A stretch of DNA of 64,000 nt from Toxorhynchites rutilus septentrionalis (Eukaryota; Arthropoda; Insecta; Diptera; Culicidae): NCBI RefSeq assembly GCF_029784135.1, contig NC_073746.1:68202763-68266762 (forward strand), read 5' to 3'. The stretch's first letter is position 1. Every line of letters starts with the position of its first letter. The notes below the pieces were generated by a model, which did not search any database, had not been told where the DNA came from, and worked only from the letters and a program-made list of their open reading frames with translations. The position numbers and the translations under genes were made by a program. Positions 21,769-34,493 of the stretch are shown here, piece by piece.

Positions 21769-24700
21769 GTATCATATTCGTCTCAGCTGAGTGAAGAGCA
21801 ATTAATACATTAGCAAGTGGATAAAGGAAGTGGCAATATGGCTGTGAAATTAGAATACCGCTGTGAATACTCCTCGGTTGAATGACAACAGCGAAGTAAT
21901 GCGGTTCCAAATAAGAACGATATATCAGCTCCATTGTTATCTGGCGTATCGTTGGTTTTCCAATTCATGAACGATACCCAGCAGTTATAATTTTGCAGTG
22001 TATATTGAAAAAGGGAAGCGCGTATTTTCCTCCAACGAGACAGCATTTGAACGATATGAATATTGATTTTCTTTATTTCGATTTTCCACTTTACGACAAA
22101 AATCTATTCCTTTTTTTCTTTACATTTAACTTTTGAGAGATCAAACATATCAGTTGCACTAATGAAATACATCGCATCAATAAACATCATACATTCCGTT
22201 GAAATCGTTTAATTCGTTGTTTTCATCGATCCCATTCGAATAATTTTGTAGATTATCAAAACATTCAAACATGCTTAAAATACATTATTTATGTTTTATT
22301 TACCACCCAAAATATTCTCCAGAAATAACTTAAATGGCAGAACAACATTTGCCGGGTCAGCTAGTTATGTTATACGATAATCATATGGAATAAGATATGA
22401 TGATGATAGCATTTGAACAACCAACATAAATCTATAGTTTGGAAGAATTAAATCCCTGTGTTGCATTTCTTCTCAAATTTTATATCAATTAATCGCCAAA
22501 CTTTGATGTTTTTATCGCGCTCAAGACCATATTTACCGAACTGTCCGCCCTCATCAATGAGTAATATCATTTAATTCTTTCAAAGTACCGAATCAAAAAG
22601 CCAATTACGAGTGAAAAATAAGGATCAACATCAATTTCAATCCAATCCGTCCCCCCGACCGCCGAAGGCCAACGCCAATTTTCACAGCAGTCCGGGCATG
22701 CGACACATATGTTGCGAAAGTGGAACGGGCTGCAAAATTAAAATCATGCCACGATTGCTGCCGACCTGTCGACAATGCGGAAGTGATCGAATGGAAACAA
22801 CAGAGTGGACCAACAAAAAAAAAGAGTTTTCCATCAGAGCGGAGATTGACCACAGCAGCATGAAATGAAAATTAACTCATTTTCTCATTAATCGGCCCGG
22901 CCCGGAAGGAGGGAACGATCGGTGCGCAGCTGGCAGTTGATGATTCCGGACGACGAACCGGATCGCACAGCCGGGTTCAGTTCTGAATTATTAACAGTAT
23001 TTTTAATTGCTTTTCATTGCACTGCACCGCCCAATTGAGAGGGAATTTATCAATCACTTGTCAGCAGCGGACTTGGTTCACACTTTGTTGTAAAATGTCC
23101 CGAAACGGTAGACACTTGTCGAACGTCTGTTGGATGCTGTTGAGGACGGCGAGGACGTCATTGGACACGGATCGGTGACGAAGCGGGAATTTCATTTTCT
23201 CGAACTTTGCGGTGCTTTTGTTTTAGCTTTGGAGATTGGTAAAATTCCACTTCTACGGTTGAAACATACATGAAATTTTTGTTTTTTCCTTGATTGATAT
23301 GCTGCTTCTGTATCATTCCGTACCACTATGATACATAGAGGGTAGTCCCATCCACGGCTCGGAAGATACAGTCCTGCATTCTCAAACTTGGATGTCATTC
23401 TGTTGCTATCGAATCTTTCGAATTTTGGATCGTTCGAAAGACTTATCTTAGATTATTATTTGAGATAAAATTGATTGCTAATCACTTTATAGTTCGACAA
23501 ATCTGTCGACGAGTTGGTTACAAGTCTAATCAAACTGGCCGGATTCCGGGCTGAGCGTAGATCAACATTTGCTGACAATTCGTAACGGATATCTTTACAT
23601 CAACGGAAAAGCATACATCATACAAAACGGGATATTAAAAAAAGAATGATGATCCAGTAAAATTTTGGCCAAAAATGACTAGTTACCATTGCAGCAAGGT
23701 ATACGAGTCTTAATAGCTTTACGACTGAAGAATGTTAACGTATTCCAAAGCATCTAAAATAGTAGAGTTCTAAGGAGTAATAGTGAAGCCGAATTTGAAG
23801 ATAAAGGGAAACTCTATCGAAAAGGTTCGTGAAATTGATTGACAATAATATCAACCAAACAGGCATGCATTGGTCGTATCAACGGACAAGTTAGACAGTA
23901 TTGTCGAAATTAATTATTTTTTAAACGAACAATAACATTTCCGCCTTAGATTGTTTTTTGATTCATATGAAATATATTCGACAAAAAAAATTTGAGGTAC
24001 AGAGGGTCAAGTCGAAATTTTAAAAAGAATATCGGAAAGAAATGAAAATCGATTTCTTTCAGTTTTTTAAAAAGTCTTTGTAGTTCAACAAAGTATTTTA
24101 CTAACCAAGTCAATAACAAATTCAATTAACCTTATTAACCAGACTTCGATACTTCGAGGCCTTTCAATACAGAGATTTTTTTTTGTTCGAATGAAAAGTG
24201 ACCCATTCGTATTTGATGATCAATAATTCAATAAATCAGTCATTCCATGCCAAACCGATATATGTGGTTATCGGATTTTTCGTAAAAAATGGTAGTTTTG
24301 TTCCTTGTCGCATAATATTAGAACCAACTTGTTTCGAAAATTCATAGCTTTCGAACTACTAAGGCGATTCAGATGATCGATACATCACATTAAAGTGGAT
24401 GAGCTAGCCATTTTTGAAGAAAAAAAAACATTACATTTGCAATTGATTTTGTTTTCGTTTTCAGAGAATGCCATATTTTTTATAATTTTTCTTGAAAGCT
24501 GAGAAAGCTTTTTTTATAAATATTTCACTTGCGAACAAATTGGATTTTGGTTTTGTAATTGAATCGTTTGTCCATTTGACGCATTTGCGGGATTACAACA
24601 AAAAACTGTTCTTCTCAAAATTTAAATCTGGCCCTCCTATTTGTTGGTATCAGGTTTAGTTATTACACCCAAAACATATAAACACTTTTTCATCATTATG

Positions 24701-24832
24701 ACAGTTTAAGCTCAAAATATAACGCTAACTAAGTCGATGGATTTAGGGGGTTTCTCAAACAAACAAGAAATCAGAAACGAGATTTGGCGGTTATGAAGTG
24801 ATTCAATTAAATTATATGTATTTTTAATATTC
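21769..24832. other. intergenic DNA, no gene supported
   Basis: 22600-23180 is GC-richer and free of obvious repeats, with overlapping small frames but no recognisable protein. It could be regulatory or a non-coding exon. 22341-22364 is an isolated Helitron-like 3' end (TTTGCCGGGTCAGCTAG). 24236-24420 carries reverse-oriented blocks of the dispersed AT-rich family (GCCAAACCGATATATGTGG). Confidence 0.4.
22341..22364 (+). repeat. isolated Helitron-like 3' end
   Basis: TTTGCCGGGTCAGCTAG followed by T matches the 3' end of the element at 2831. Sequence before it does not match the 143-bp repeat family, so it is a fragment or another subfamily. Confidence 0.55.
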
Positions 24833-24833
24833 A

Positions 24834-25762
24834 CTAGCTTACCCGGCAAACTTCGTCCCGCCAAAAATTCGTTTTTGTTATCAATACCTTCGAACTTTCA
24901 CGTTTTCTTACTAAGCGCAAGATCATGAGTCATTCAATCGCAGAACTGTTCATTGATCGATCTTCTAATCGACCCCGTTGAATTTACCGTTTACTAAAAA
25001 ATTCCTAGTACTTGTACCAAAACTCTTCATTATCATCATCATTCATTATATCAGATTATTTTCACAATTCTCGTTCAAGATGTTTCAACCATTTGCAAAT
25101 AACATGTTTCTCCGTTACATGGAATAAATGTTTGATACAGAAAATATGATAGAATAAAGCAGACAACTCCCCTCTCTTCCCCTTGTAGAGGGAGGAGCAG
25201 TGTCCATTCACCATAGAAACTTAGAGAGGGGGGAGGAGTGTCCATTCACCATAGAAACTTTTCGTGCCCCCTAAAATCTTCACAAGCCAAATTTGGCTCA
25301 ATTTGCTTGATTAGTTTTCGAGTTATGCAGGAATTTGTTTTTCATTTGTATGACAGCCCACCCTAAGAGAGGGGGGAGGAGTGTCGAACCACCTTAGAAA
25401 TGTTTCTTCCCCATAAAACCTCTACATGCCAAATTTAGTTCCTAGTTTGCTTGATTAGTTCTTGAATTATGCAGAAATGTATGCTTCATTTGTACGGAAG
25501 CCCACCTACTCCCCAGAGAGACGGGAGGAGTGTTTATTCGCCATAGAAACGTTTTGTGTCCCCTAAAACCTTCGCATGCCAAATTTGGCATTTTCTTGAT
25601 TAGTTTTCGAGTAAAGCAGAAATTTGTGTTTCATTTGAATGGCAGCCCCCTCTTAGAGAGGGGGGTGGAGTGTCTAACCACCATAGAAACATTTATTGTA
25701 CCCTAAAACCTCAATATGCCTAATTTGGTTTCATTTGCTTGATTAATTCCCGAGTAATGTGC
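24834..25762 (-). mobile_element. Helitron-like element, 5' truncated, reverse strand
   Basis: The minus-strand 3' end GCCGGGTAAGCTAG lies at 24834, with GGCGGGACGAAGTTTGCCGG just inside. The interior contains three or more units of the same repeat family as at 1744, with a slightly drifted period of 144-145 bp (anchor CATTTGTATG/CATTTGAATG at 25343, 25487, 25632). The expected CTGTCTGTCTG left end is absent near 25.77 kb. Confidence 0.75.
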
Positions 25763-26525
25763 TGCAATACAGGATGGACGGATGAGGGGGTCTGATAAGT
25801 ATTATTTGTTTAGCTCTTAATACAAAAGGAATACAAAAATGGGTGGGTTATATCTTAGATATAACCGCAAGGTTGACGTGGGACTATCTTAGTTTAGTAA
25901 TAATTTATTTGTATTGAATAAATTTTTGATTGAATAAAACAATTTCCGAATTGAATTGAATTCAATATATTTGATTTGTGAGTAAAAAGATTGAACAAAT
26001 GCCTTGTAAGGTCAATTCACGCATTGTGATAGATTATGTTCTTCATTACAAGTACATTAAATTACTGTCCTTTTACGTTTTGTATGATGCCTAGGATTTA
26101 CAAAATATGTCGACGGAAGAGTTATCAAACGATTATTGTATTTTACATTTCCCTCTGAAGTTCGTATCTCTCATGTGTACGTGCTTCTCGAATCCCAAAT
26201 TTACTTGATTTGATGAACTTCAGGCACTCATTTTCTATTTTGACATGTTCGTCGAACGCATTCTATTTAATCAATAAACGTTATCGCAACAAATGGATAT
26301 CAACATTTTGCCAAATATTCCAATGATATGTGTAGAAATTCAGTGAGATGAAGATATGAAGGCATATCCTTCAATGCAATCTTGAATAACTGAGCCAAAA
26401 CGTTGTGTAATCCGTGTTAGGAAAATACTTTTCGGAAAGCAAAAAAAAAACATGCGGGTCAGATATATTATATTTATATACTACATTCCAGTCTGCACAA
26501 AGGCAAGCGAGTACAAAAGTATTCG

Positions 26526-28512
26526 CAATTTGCATTTATTTGCAAAGCCGACTTCCCCAGAAACCTTGGTCTGGAAGTCTGTGTTAGGGAAACAACTTTC
26601 AGTCGGAACTAAAATGCCCCCGACTTACATGAATTTGCAATGCCAATTTCCCCACGCTCCATGGATTTGAAGTCTGTGTTATGGAAACACATCTCAGTCG
26701 GAACAAAAAGAGTCACAGGAGGGTTGTGTCCGAGACACGACCGCATAGTTGACGTCGGATTCCGTTAGGCTATCTGTTGATTTTGGATATGTTTGAAGAA
26801 TTACATCGTTAAACTCTTTGATAATGATTTGGTGGATCTTAAAAGGGCCGTTTTGTTTGGTTGTTGGGTATTGTGTTTTCACTCCACCAGTGTTTACCGA
26901 GTGATGATGACAGAAGGATGGTAAACAGTCGTTGGATGGTGCGTATCAGATAAAATATACCGAAGTGGAACGAGATATGATGAAACTCGTTCTCTGTGGT
27001 CCTAGACAAGATTCCTCCTATGTTACGTTTGGATGAAATAAAGAATAATAAATATGTTATATAAGATAATTACCAATACCGAACACAATTATCAATTTTT
27101 CTCATCAGTAAAAACATGTTACTTTAATATAGAGAAAACATATTTGAAATGGAAAAGGTAATTTTCTTTCATAATTTTTACTTTCTGAGTATTTATTCAA
27201 CCCAATGCGAATTTTGATTGGACTAACAACAACTAATACAATATGTAGAGCATATGGGAAATCACTTTTTCGAATATTTCTTCACTTTTCCAATTTTTTC
27301 ACGCCGCATGAACTTTTCTCGGGTGAAAATGAACACAACCTAAACCGAACGACCCGTTCTCGAGCGGGAACTTGAACACATCTTGGTTTTTATTTATTAA
27401 AATTGAAATAAATCGTTTCAAATAACAAGTCATTTTTAACACAACTGCTACCATATACAATTTCACACTTACACTTGTGCTAAACTTTTCACAATACACG
27501 ATCGGTCATTGATATGAAATTTCACGAAGCAACCAACATTAGGATTCCAAATTTAAGTTTTATTTGCTAGAATTAATCGTAATTTGCTAGAATTAATCGT
27601 ATCACTTACTTGCAATATAAAAATGCCCCCGACTTGCATATATTTGCAATGCCGATTTCGCCAGGACACCTTGGTTTTGATATCTCTGTTGATGAATACA
27701 TTTCGGTAGGAACAAAAGTTCCCCCTACTTTTATGTGTTTGCAATGCCGATTTCCTTCAGGAAGCCTGGTTTTGATGTCTCTGTTAGGGAACACGTTTCG
27801 GTGGGAGCAGAAGTACCCCCTACTTTCATGTATTTGCAATGTCGATTCCCACAGGCAGGTTGGTTTTTATGTCTCTGTTAGGGAACACATTTCGGTAGGA
27901 ACAAAAGCTCCCCCTACTTTCATGTACTTGCAATGTCGATTTACTCCAGGCAGCTTGATTTTGATGTCTCTGTTTGGGACCCGCCGCATGTCGTCAATTC
28001 CGACCAATCAGAAGTGCGTATTTTCGTTAGGATAGGGGTTGAGATTTTCCAATTGTTCAATAGTTAGTTTCATGGCATATATTATTTTCATCGATATAAA
28101 AAAATTGTTATGAAGTACCGAAATCGATTGACGCAAAAAATTTCATCAATCCATCAAGAAATGACTGAGCAATAAGCGTTTGAAATTGGACAATTTTCAC
28201 GATGTTCTCGATTTTCGATTTTCAATTTGTACCCCAATATGTTCCCGAAAGACGTAATCCTACGTCAAAATATACCTCCAACTTGCATGTGTTTGCAGTG
28301 CCGATTTCTTCCTGGCACCTTGGTTTTGAAATCTCTGTTACAGAACACATTTCGGTGGGAACAAAAACACCCCCTATCTTTCTTTACTTGCTGCTTGGTT
28401 TTGAAGTCTGTGTTAGGGAACACATCACTGTGAAAACAAAAATCCCCCTACCTTCATGTAGTTGCCATGCCGATTTCCTCAAGGCTGCGTGGTTATGAAG
28501 CCTGTGTTGGAG
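26526..28512 (+). repeat. 95-bp minisatellite in three blocks
   Basis: Units contain CCCCCTACTTTCATG-like text, TTTGCAATGCCGATTTCC, a CTTGGTTTTGA block, TCTGTGTTAGGGAACAC and TTTCGGTGGGAACAAAA. Anchor positions are 26539 and 26635 (block 1), 27643, 27738, 27833 and 27927 (block 2), then 28292 and 28461 with an internal deletion (block 3). The period is 94-96 bp. All units run in the same direction. The open frames crossing them are by-products of the repeat. Confidence 0.88.
26721..28273 (+). mobile_element. unclassified hairpin-ended element, copy B (nested)
   Basis: The left end is GGTTGTGTC, CGA, GACACGACC (hairpin with one G-T pair), then GTTGACGTCGGATTCCG. The right end AAAGACGTAATCCTACGTCAAAA at 28248-28270 shares the GGATT/AATCC variation with the left. 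A spacer of about 250 bp precedes this right end and has a diverged counterpart before 28775. Confidence 0.5.
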
Positions 28513-29514
28513 AAACCGTAAATCGGGCCAATCAAAACGAGGCAGTTAGGGCGTTTAGATAACGCCTAACATTTTACAGCTATTCAATCTTTTTATCCAA
28601 TGAAAAATAACATTTTATAAATTGCGATAGATGCGTAGAATTATTCCCTATCAATTGATGCAAACATCTTTCCGATCCAGTAAAAAATGTTAGAGAAATA
28701 AGCAATCGAAATCTTTCATTTTTTCCTGCATGTTCTGTGTTTAGGTTTTCATTTTACCCCCCATATATTCCGGTTAGACGTAGTCCCACGTCAAAATACG
28801 CTCTGGAGGGAGATAGAGAATGTTTTAAAAACTATTTTGCGTTACGTAACACATGAGAAGTACAAAGTACTACGGGGCCTTGCCTGCCACTCAGCTTAGT
28901 TTTCTAAGTGCACTTCAGTTCTTATTTGAGGGCTTACTATGCCTTTCCGAAGCATCCAATCGCGCATTGTGTGGCCGGGTAAGCACAACGAAACAATGAT
29001 CTAAACAAGAATTGCTTATTGGCATTAATTTGATACGTCGATCATTTGAATCGGTCCAGTTGCTCAAAAGCTATAAATTTTTGTGGTGGAAAAATGTGCT
29101 AAAAATATATTTTTCAGACCATCGGTTGACTTTGAAAAGTCATAACTTAACTGTTTGAGTGCGGAGCAAATTTTGTTAGCATATGCCAAAAATTCGGATG
29201 TGTTTGGGTATATTAAAAAAAAAATACTGAAGAGCTTAGATAACAGATAACATAAACTCCTTTATCTATACATAATTTTTTTTTAGTAATGAAGAATAAT
29301 ATTTAAATAATTTCATTCAAAATTATGGTTTGCTGCACAAAGCGCGTGAAGTCCTCTTTAAAAAATGTTCCCGAAAGACGAAATCCTACATTAAGAGGTG
29401 CTAAGTCAAAAATAATAACACAGGACAAGAAGAGCGCTATCGCGCTCTCCGCACTTTTCGCATACACCAAGAGGAGCGCTATCGCGCTCCCCCATATTCA
29501 AACGGTTAAGAACA
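28513..29514. other. repeat relics without a gene
   Basis: Contains spacer of the hairpin-ended family (to 28799), blocks of the dispersed AT-rich family near 29030-29170 (GATCATTTGAATCGGTCCAG), and another decayed right end at 29363-29400 (TTCCCGAAAGACGAAATCC). Confidence 0.5.
29431..29490. repeat. two direct copies of an 18-bp palindrome
   Basis: AGAGCGCTATCGCGCTCT at 29431-29448 and GGAGCGCTATCGCGCTCC at 29473-29490. Each forms a 7-bp stem with a TATC loop, and the outer base pairs differ in a compensating way (A-T and T-A versus G-C and C-G). Confidence 0.9.
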
Positions 29515-30130
29515 AACCTCAGCTTTCAAGAAAAAATATGAAAAAAACATGGCGCTCTTGGTCTCGAGACCATGTAAACTAAAAAAAACAAATACAATCA
29601 ATAATTATGAATATCTAAAATCCAATTTTTGGCAAGTGCAATGTTTTTTCAAGAAAGACTATTTCATTGTCTTTAATTACTATGTTGATCATCGGAATCG
29701 GTCCATTATTTCAAAAGTTATGATTTTTTTTTGGAAAGTCATTTTGGGAAAAACGGGGAAACGGTTGATTTTTTGGACAACCCTCAACTAATTGTCTTAA
29801 ATTTGATATATCAATCATCTGAATAGGTCTAGTAGTTCAAAAGTTTTTCGAAAAAAGTCATTCTTGGAGAAAAAAAAGCGAAAAAATGAAGTTTCCGAAT
29901 CACCTTAAAATGGAAATGGTCATCCTAATGAAAAAATAGAAAAATGCGGGTCTTATGTTTTGCGGTAAAGAACTAAATTACCACTTTCGCGAAAATTTAA
30001 GAATCAGCATTCAGGAAATCAGAAATATTTGTATATGCGGCCATGCCATGTCACACCGATATAGTGGTTCTCAGATTTTCATGAAAAGTGATAGATTCAT
30101 TCTTCATCGCAAAATATTAGACGCGTATTT
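29515..30130 (+). repeat. dispersed AT-rich repeat family, copy 2
   Basis: Same block order as at 12570: 'AAATACAATCAAT', the GATCATC block, GTAGTTCAAAAG, 'GGTCATCCTAATGA', GCGGGTCTTATGTTTTGCGG and GCCATGCCATGTCACACCGA. A further related start is at 57505-57615. Confidence 0.65.
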
Positions 30131-31108
30131 ATTATTTTTTCATTAGGGTGCTTATTTCCATTTTAGGGTGGCTCAAAAACTTCATTTTTTCGCTATTTAA
30201 AAAAAAAATATTTTTTTTCGTAAATTCATAACTTTTTAGCTGCCTAAAGATAACGATGGTATTAACAGACGGTTGCCGGGTATTTAGAAAATGATATCAT
30301 TACGCCGAACATGATGTACAAGTTTGTATAGAATAAATAAAAGATGTATCGGCAAACTTCGACACATAGCTTAAAATCGCAGCCTGAGAATGCACTAAAA
30401 GATGTAAAGATATAAAAAAGATAAAAAGATAACAGATTTTCTATAATGAAGCATATTAATTTTTATAAGAAAGTATATCATATTAATTAGATATTTTTCT
30501 ATATAAAACCATGCACTAAAGATAATAATTTGTTGGAAGCGTTAACGTTTTTATGAAAGTTTGTTCTCCACAATGATGAACTCTCCTATACTCGCGCATA
30601 CATCGCTCATAGCTGAATTAAATAACTATAATGAAGTGAAGTTGAAAAATGAAGTTGGAGAAAAAATATTTTCTGAAGTTTTTTCATTCAATTATATTCT
30701 TTCCTTAAACTAAATACCATAATGCCTAAGAAGTATACAATAGTAATATTACAGAGGAGTTCAACTTTCGGGCTGTGACACAGCGCGGGCGTATACGAGT
30801 TATGATTTTGGCCGCGAGTACAGGAGGGTCAAACATTAAAATACAGATAAATTGGATATCTACTGAAGAATGTGTTACTGAAAACCTGACATCTAAAATG
30901 TTTATCCTGAATTACTATGTAGTCGGAAATTCGTCCTCTAAAGTCGTCGTCTGGTTCACCAGAACATTTGTATCGATGTTGGGAAGTATCACTTGGTGTT
31001 CAGTTGGCCCAGGCTTCTCAATCTTCTAATAATTCCTTCCTTCTTTAAAAAAATATGTCTCTAACCTCGAGTCGTCCACGAGTATTCGATTTCCCACTCC
31101 ATCAACCA
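30131..31108. other. AT-rich intergenic DNA, no gene supported
   Basis: Long A and T runs. A short frame at 30775-31029 has no recognisable motif. Confidence 0.4.
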
Positions 31109-31110
31109 TA

Positions 31111-31616
31111 ACAGTTCGGCTGAAAAGTTTACAAGGCTATTTTTTTTGCAAAATTCAATTTTATTATACAACATAATTGCCTTCGAGGGCGATACAGCGA
31201 TTATAGCGATCTTGCAACTTTTCGATACCATTTTCATAGTACTCTTTCGGTTTTTACTCAAAATAGGCCTCAGTTTCGGTAATCACTCCACCATTGATCT
31301 TAAATATCTTGTCAGCGAGCATTCTCTTCAGGTCTGCGAACAGAAAATAGTTGCTGGGGGCCAGATCTTGAGAATACGGTGGATGCAATTCGAAACCCAA
31401 TTCAAAGCAATGCTCTACCAATACACGAAATTCGGATTTTCCCATTTTTTTACAATAAAAAAAGTTGCTTCACTCTCAGTGCTGTAACTCACGAACCAAT
31501 CGACCGATTGCTGTCAAATTTTAACACGTATCCATTGAAAGATGGTGCTTTGTGGTAGTCAAGTAGATCTTTGCGCCATCTACACGTCAACCTTATGAAC
31601 TTTTCAGACGAACTGT
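31111..31616 (-). mobile_element. mariner internal-deletion derivative 2
   Basis: Left end ACAGTTCGGCTGAAAAGTT after TA (31109-31110). The right end has one change (CAGACGAACTGT), and the expected TA after it reads TC. On the minus strand the transposase start (MGKSEFRVLVEHCF, a mariner N-terminus) is joined almost directly to FELHPPYSQDLAPSNYFLF near the C-terminus. The deletion junction therefore differs from that of the copy at 15803, although the ends and size (506 bp) are similar. Confidence 0.88.
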
Positions 31617-34490
31617 TCCAATTAAGTATAAAGATGTATGTAATAGAATTTGGATTCTCTATGTATTGAGCCTGTTGAAAAAATCGTTCAATCATATCGG
31701 AAAAGTGTTAGTTCATCCGCTCTGATTCGACACAAATCGTATAGGTGCAAAAATGTTAATATTACACTAGATTGTTTTTTTTTGGTTTTCAAACAAACAA
31801 AGTTTGGGTAACCGATTCACTCTCCGTATAATTGACTCATGTGTTATAATAGAAACGCTTCTCATAAGTGGGCGTAGCATTTGTATTATAGACATTCTAG
31901 CAACGAAATGACCATGAAACTGTCAGAGATATGAGAAAAATAAAGCAGATTGAGAACTGAGAACTGAGATCTGAGAACAACAAAGATCCTTTATACAGTT
32001 GATTGTGCCAAAAAACGACTGACTATTATCATCTGCGAATAGTCTCAGTTTGTCATCTGTTGTAAACTTTTAAACAATAATTTGTACTTTTAACACTAAA
32101 AATAAGTGGTATCCTAATCACGTAACTACTAAAAACAATCCATGTAAAAAGAATGGGATAAGTTCTGCCATATTGCACAATGATTTCAAGCTATCTCAAC
32201 AACAAAGTTGAAAACCTGGCATTCCGTCAATCACACGTTGGCATCGGAGCCAACTTTACATCAAATCAGAATCAGGAATGCGACGACAGGTGATGCAACG
32301 ATAGCTCGATTGCCTCTCCACAAAGTGTACGCAGTGAAACAGGATCACCAGGATTCGCTTCCGAGAACAGAAAAAAAGCTAACGAACTTTTCCGCACATA
32401 AATCAACACGTTCCTTCAGACAGCCTAAAAGGAAGAGAGCAAAGGAAAAACTATCCTCCAGAATACTATCTCTCCACGTACGAATGCAAACTCCTGAACA
32501 TTGGGAAGGACTACTCGGCAGCGTAAGAGGCAACAATTTGTGTAGCAGAAACGAGACTGCGGTTTATTATTGTTGCTCGGATTGCACTTTCTCTGCCTTG
32601 TGTGTGAGTTTATGTGTGTGTGTATGTGGAATGCTGGGCCATAACATTGCGGATGATTTGGAATCTCGGCAGCAAATCTTATTAAGGTATCAGTATCATT
32701 CGCTTGCTCTGTCAGTTCTGGGGAAGGGGCAGTGCATGTGCAAGCCCAGAACTAATGGGCCGAACTGGAGATTTAAGCAGTCTAAAAACCTTCGGTTTCT
32801 GACGGAACAAATGTGCAGGAAGCTACGAAAAATGAGGGGGGTCGAGAGTTCTGGTAGAGCCCACACTGACCTTTACTTAGGCGAGCAAAATTTGCTGGCT
32901 AGGTTGTGGTTTTGTGATCATGAAAATGGAACTCTCACTTTGTCGAACCGGTGATGTTCATAATGGTCTAAAACTGTGGTTTTAAACTTATAGGATGTTT
33001 GGAAAATATCAATTTTTCCTTTGCTTAAACTGTTCGAGAGAAAATATTGTGATTTCAAAACTCACGCGTCTGCATGAACACCTCAACCTGCGGAGGCCAC
33101 ATCGGCACATGCATACATTTATCCCGAACTTTGAGCAGTGGAAAGCAACGCTAACCTCAGAGTTTTGCTTTGCACCCCACCACCACCGTAACTTGTCGAA
33201 AAATGTTTCAAATCCGTAAAACACCACAAGCCATGGTTCGTTCGACGCTCTCACGCTTCCAAGTGCGCTTCCAAGTCGTCGTACTTTGTACCGCTGGGAA
33301 GCTCTGGAGCTCTGGATTGTGGGGCACTATTTGTGCTCGCCTTCCCCGAAAACAGGACTGCCTCTGCCTCTCGAGAAATATGGCAATGCGTCTCTCCACT
33401 CGAAGACAAATGGGAGGCAAGCAGCCTAACCATTGTAGAGTACTGAGTGTGCATAAACAGGTCGGATTACGAATGGGAACGAGATTAAAGTATTAGGAAA
33501 TGGTTTCGTTTTGTTATGATTGTGCAAAAATCCACATACAAATTGTGTTCCTTGGGTTGGTGGCTCGATAAGAGCAATAGAATCTGCAATTGAAAAATAA
33601 TTGGTACTGAATCGATTGAAATAGGAAAACTGCATTTGGCTTGGAGTGCAATATTTGTTTATTGTGCTGTGGTTGAGGTCATACGATAATCGATTTAACC
33701 TTGTACAAAATTTAATAGAGAGGGAGATTTCTGAAGAATGAAAGATGAACAATCTATTGATCAAAATATCAAAATATATACTGATGAGATTGAATCCCGA
33801 GTTTTACAACGAATATTTCCATATATGCAAGATTAGAGAATTTGTATTGAAAAGATTCCTCTGATGACATCACATGTACCCAATATTTTTCGCACATTTT
33901 CAAATGAATGTTCCCGTTTCCAAAGTATTTTAAAATTTTGTGATTTTGAAACATAATGGTGTCGGTCAACATAGATAAAACTTGCGAGAACAGCATAGAT
34001 TTGATAATTTGGAGAGAACAAAACTTTTTCAGAATAGCTAATGTACCAGAATAAATCGGAATTTATAATGTACCACAACAAACCATCGACAACAATTATA
34101 TTTGGCGGAGGAGCCATCTGATCGCAACACTACAAGGTCTTTGAATGAACGATTGTATATCGAAAGAATGACCACAAAACCATGGCACTGAAAATGCATC
34201 TCAGAGACAGAAAGCGATAGGAAGCTACGAATATGACTTCTACAGATTTATATCAGGGTTTTTACGAGATTTTTTACGCAGGTTTTCTACGTTTTATTTA
34301 AACCTGAGCAATATCACTTCATGCTCCCTCAGGACATATGACGGTAATTAGTGCTCATGACGGAAATTAGTGCCGCGCCCTACCACGTTTCTTACGTGGA
34401 TTTTCCAATTAACACGTTTTTTATGCGAATTTTCGAATTGACGCGGTTTTTTTTCACGAAGTACCTATCCCCAGGCGTAATAAAAAAATT
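31617..34490. other. intergenic DNA, no gene supported
   Basis: Includes a 249-codon open frame at 32208-32954 with no recognisable domain, whose CVSLCVCVC segment comes from a GT-rich microsatellite near 32600. 33000-33490 has overlapping frames on both strands. 34240-34460 has short repeated phrases around CGTGGATTTTCCAATTAACACG-like text, seemingly a dispersed repeat end. A host exon cannot be excluded but nothing supports one. Confidence 0.35.
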
Positions 34491-34493
34491 GTA

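Larger units (their letters stand above)
25842..28799 (+). mobile_element. unclassified hairpin-ended element, copy A (outer)
   Basis: The left end is a 9-bp hairpin with arms GGTTATATC and GATATAACC and loop TTA, then GTTGACGTGGGACTA. The right end is TAGTCCCACGTCAAAA at 28780-28795, the exact reverse complement of the GACGTGGGACTA word. Between lie minisatellite blocks, a nested copy B and spacer sequence; no coding gene. The pairing of ends is my inference from complementary variation across copies (see findings). Confidence 0.5.

Noticed and set aside
27610..28035. 141-codon open frame
   Set aside because: Lies wholly inside the 95-bp minisatellite; the apparent protein repeats only mirror the DNA repeat.
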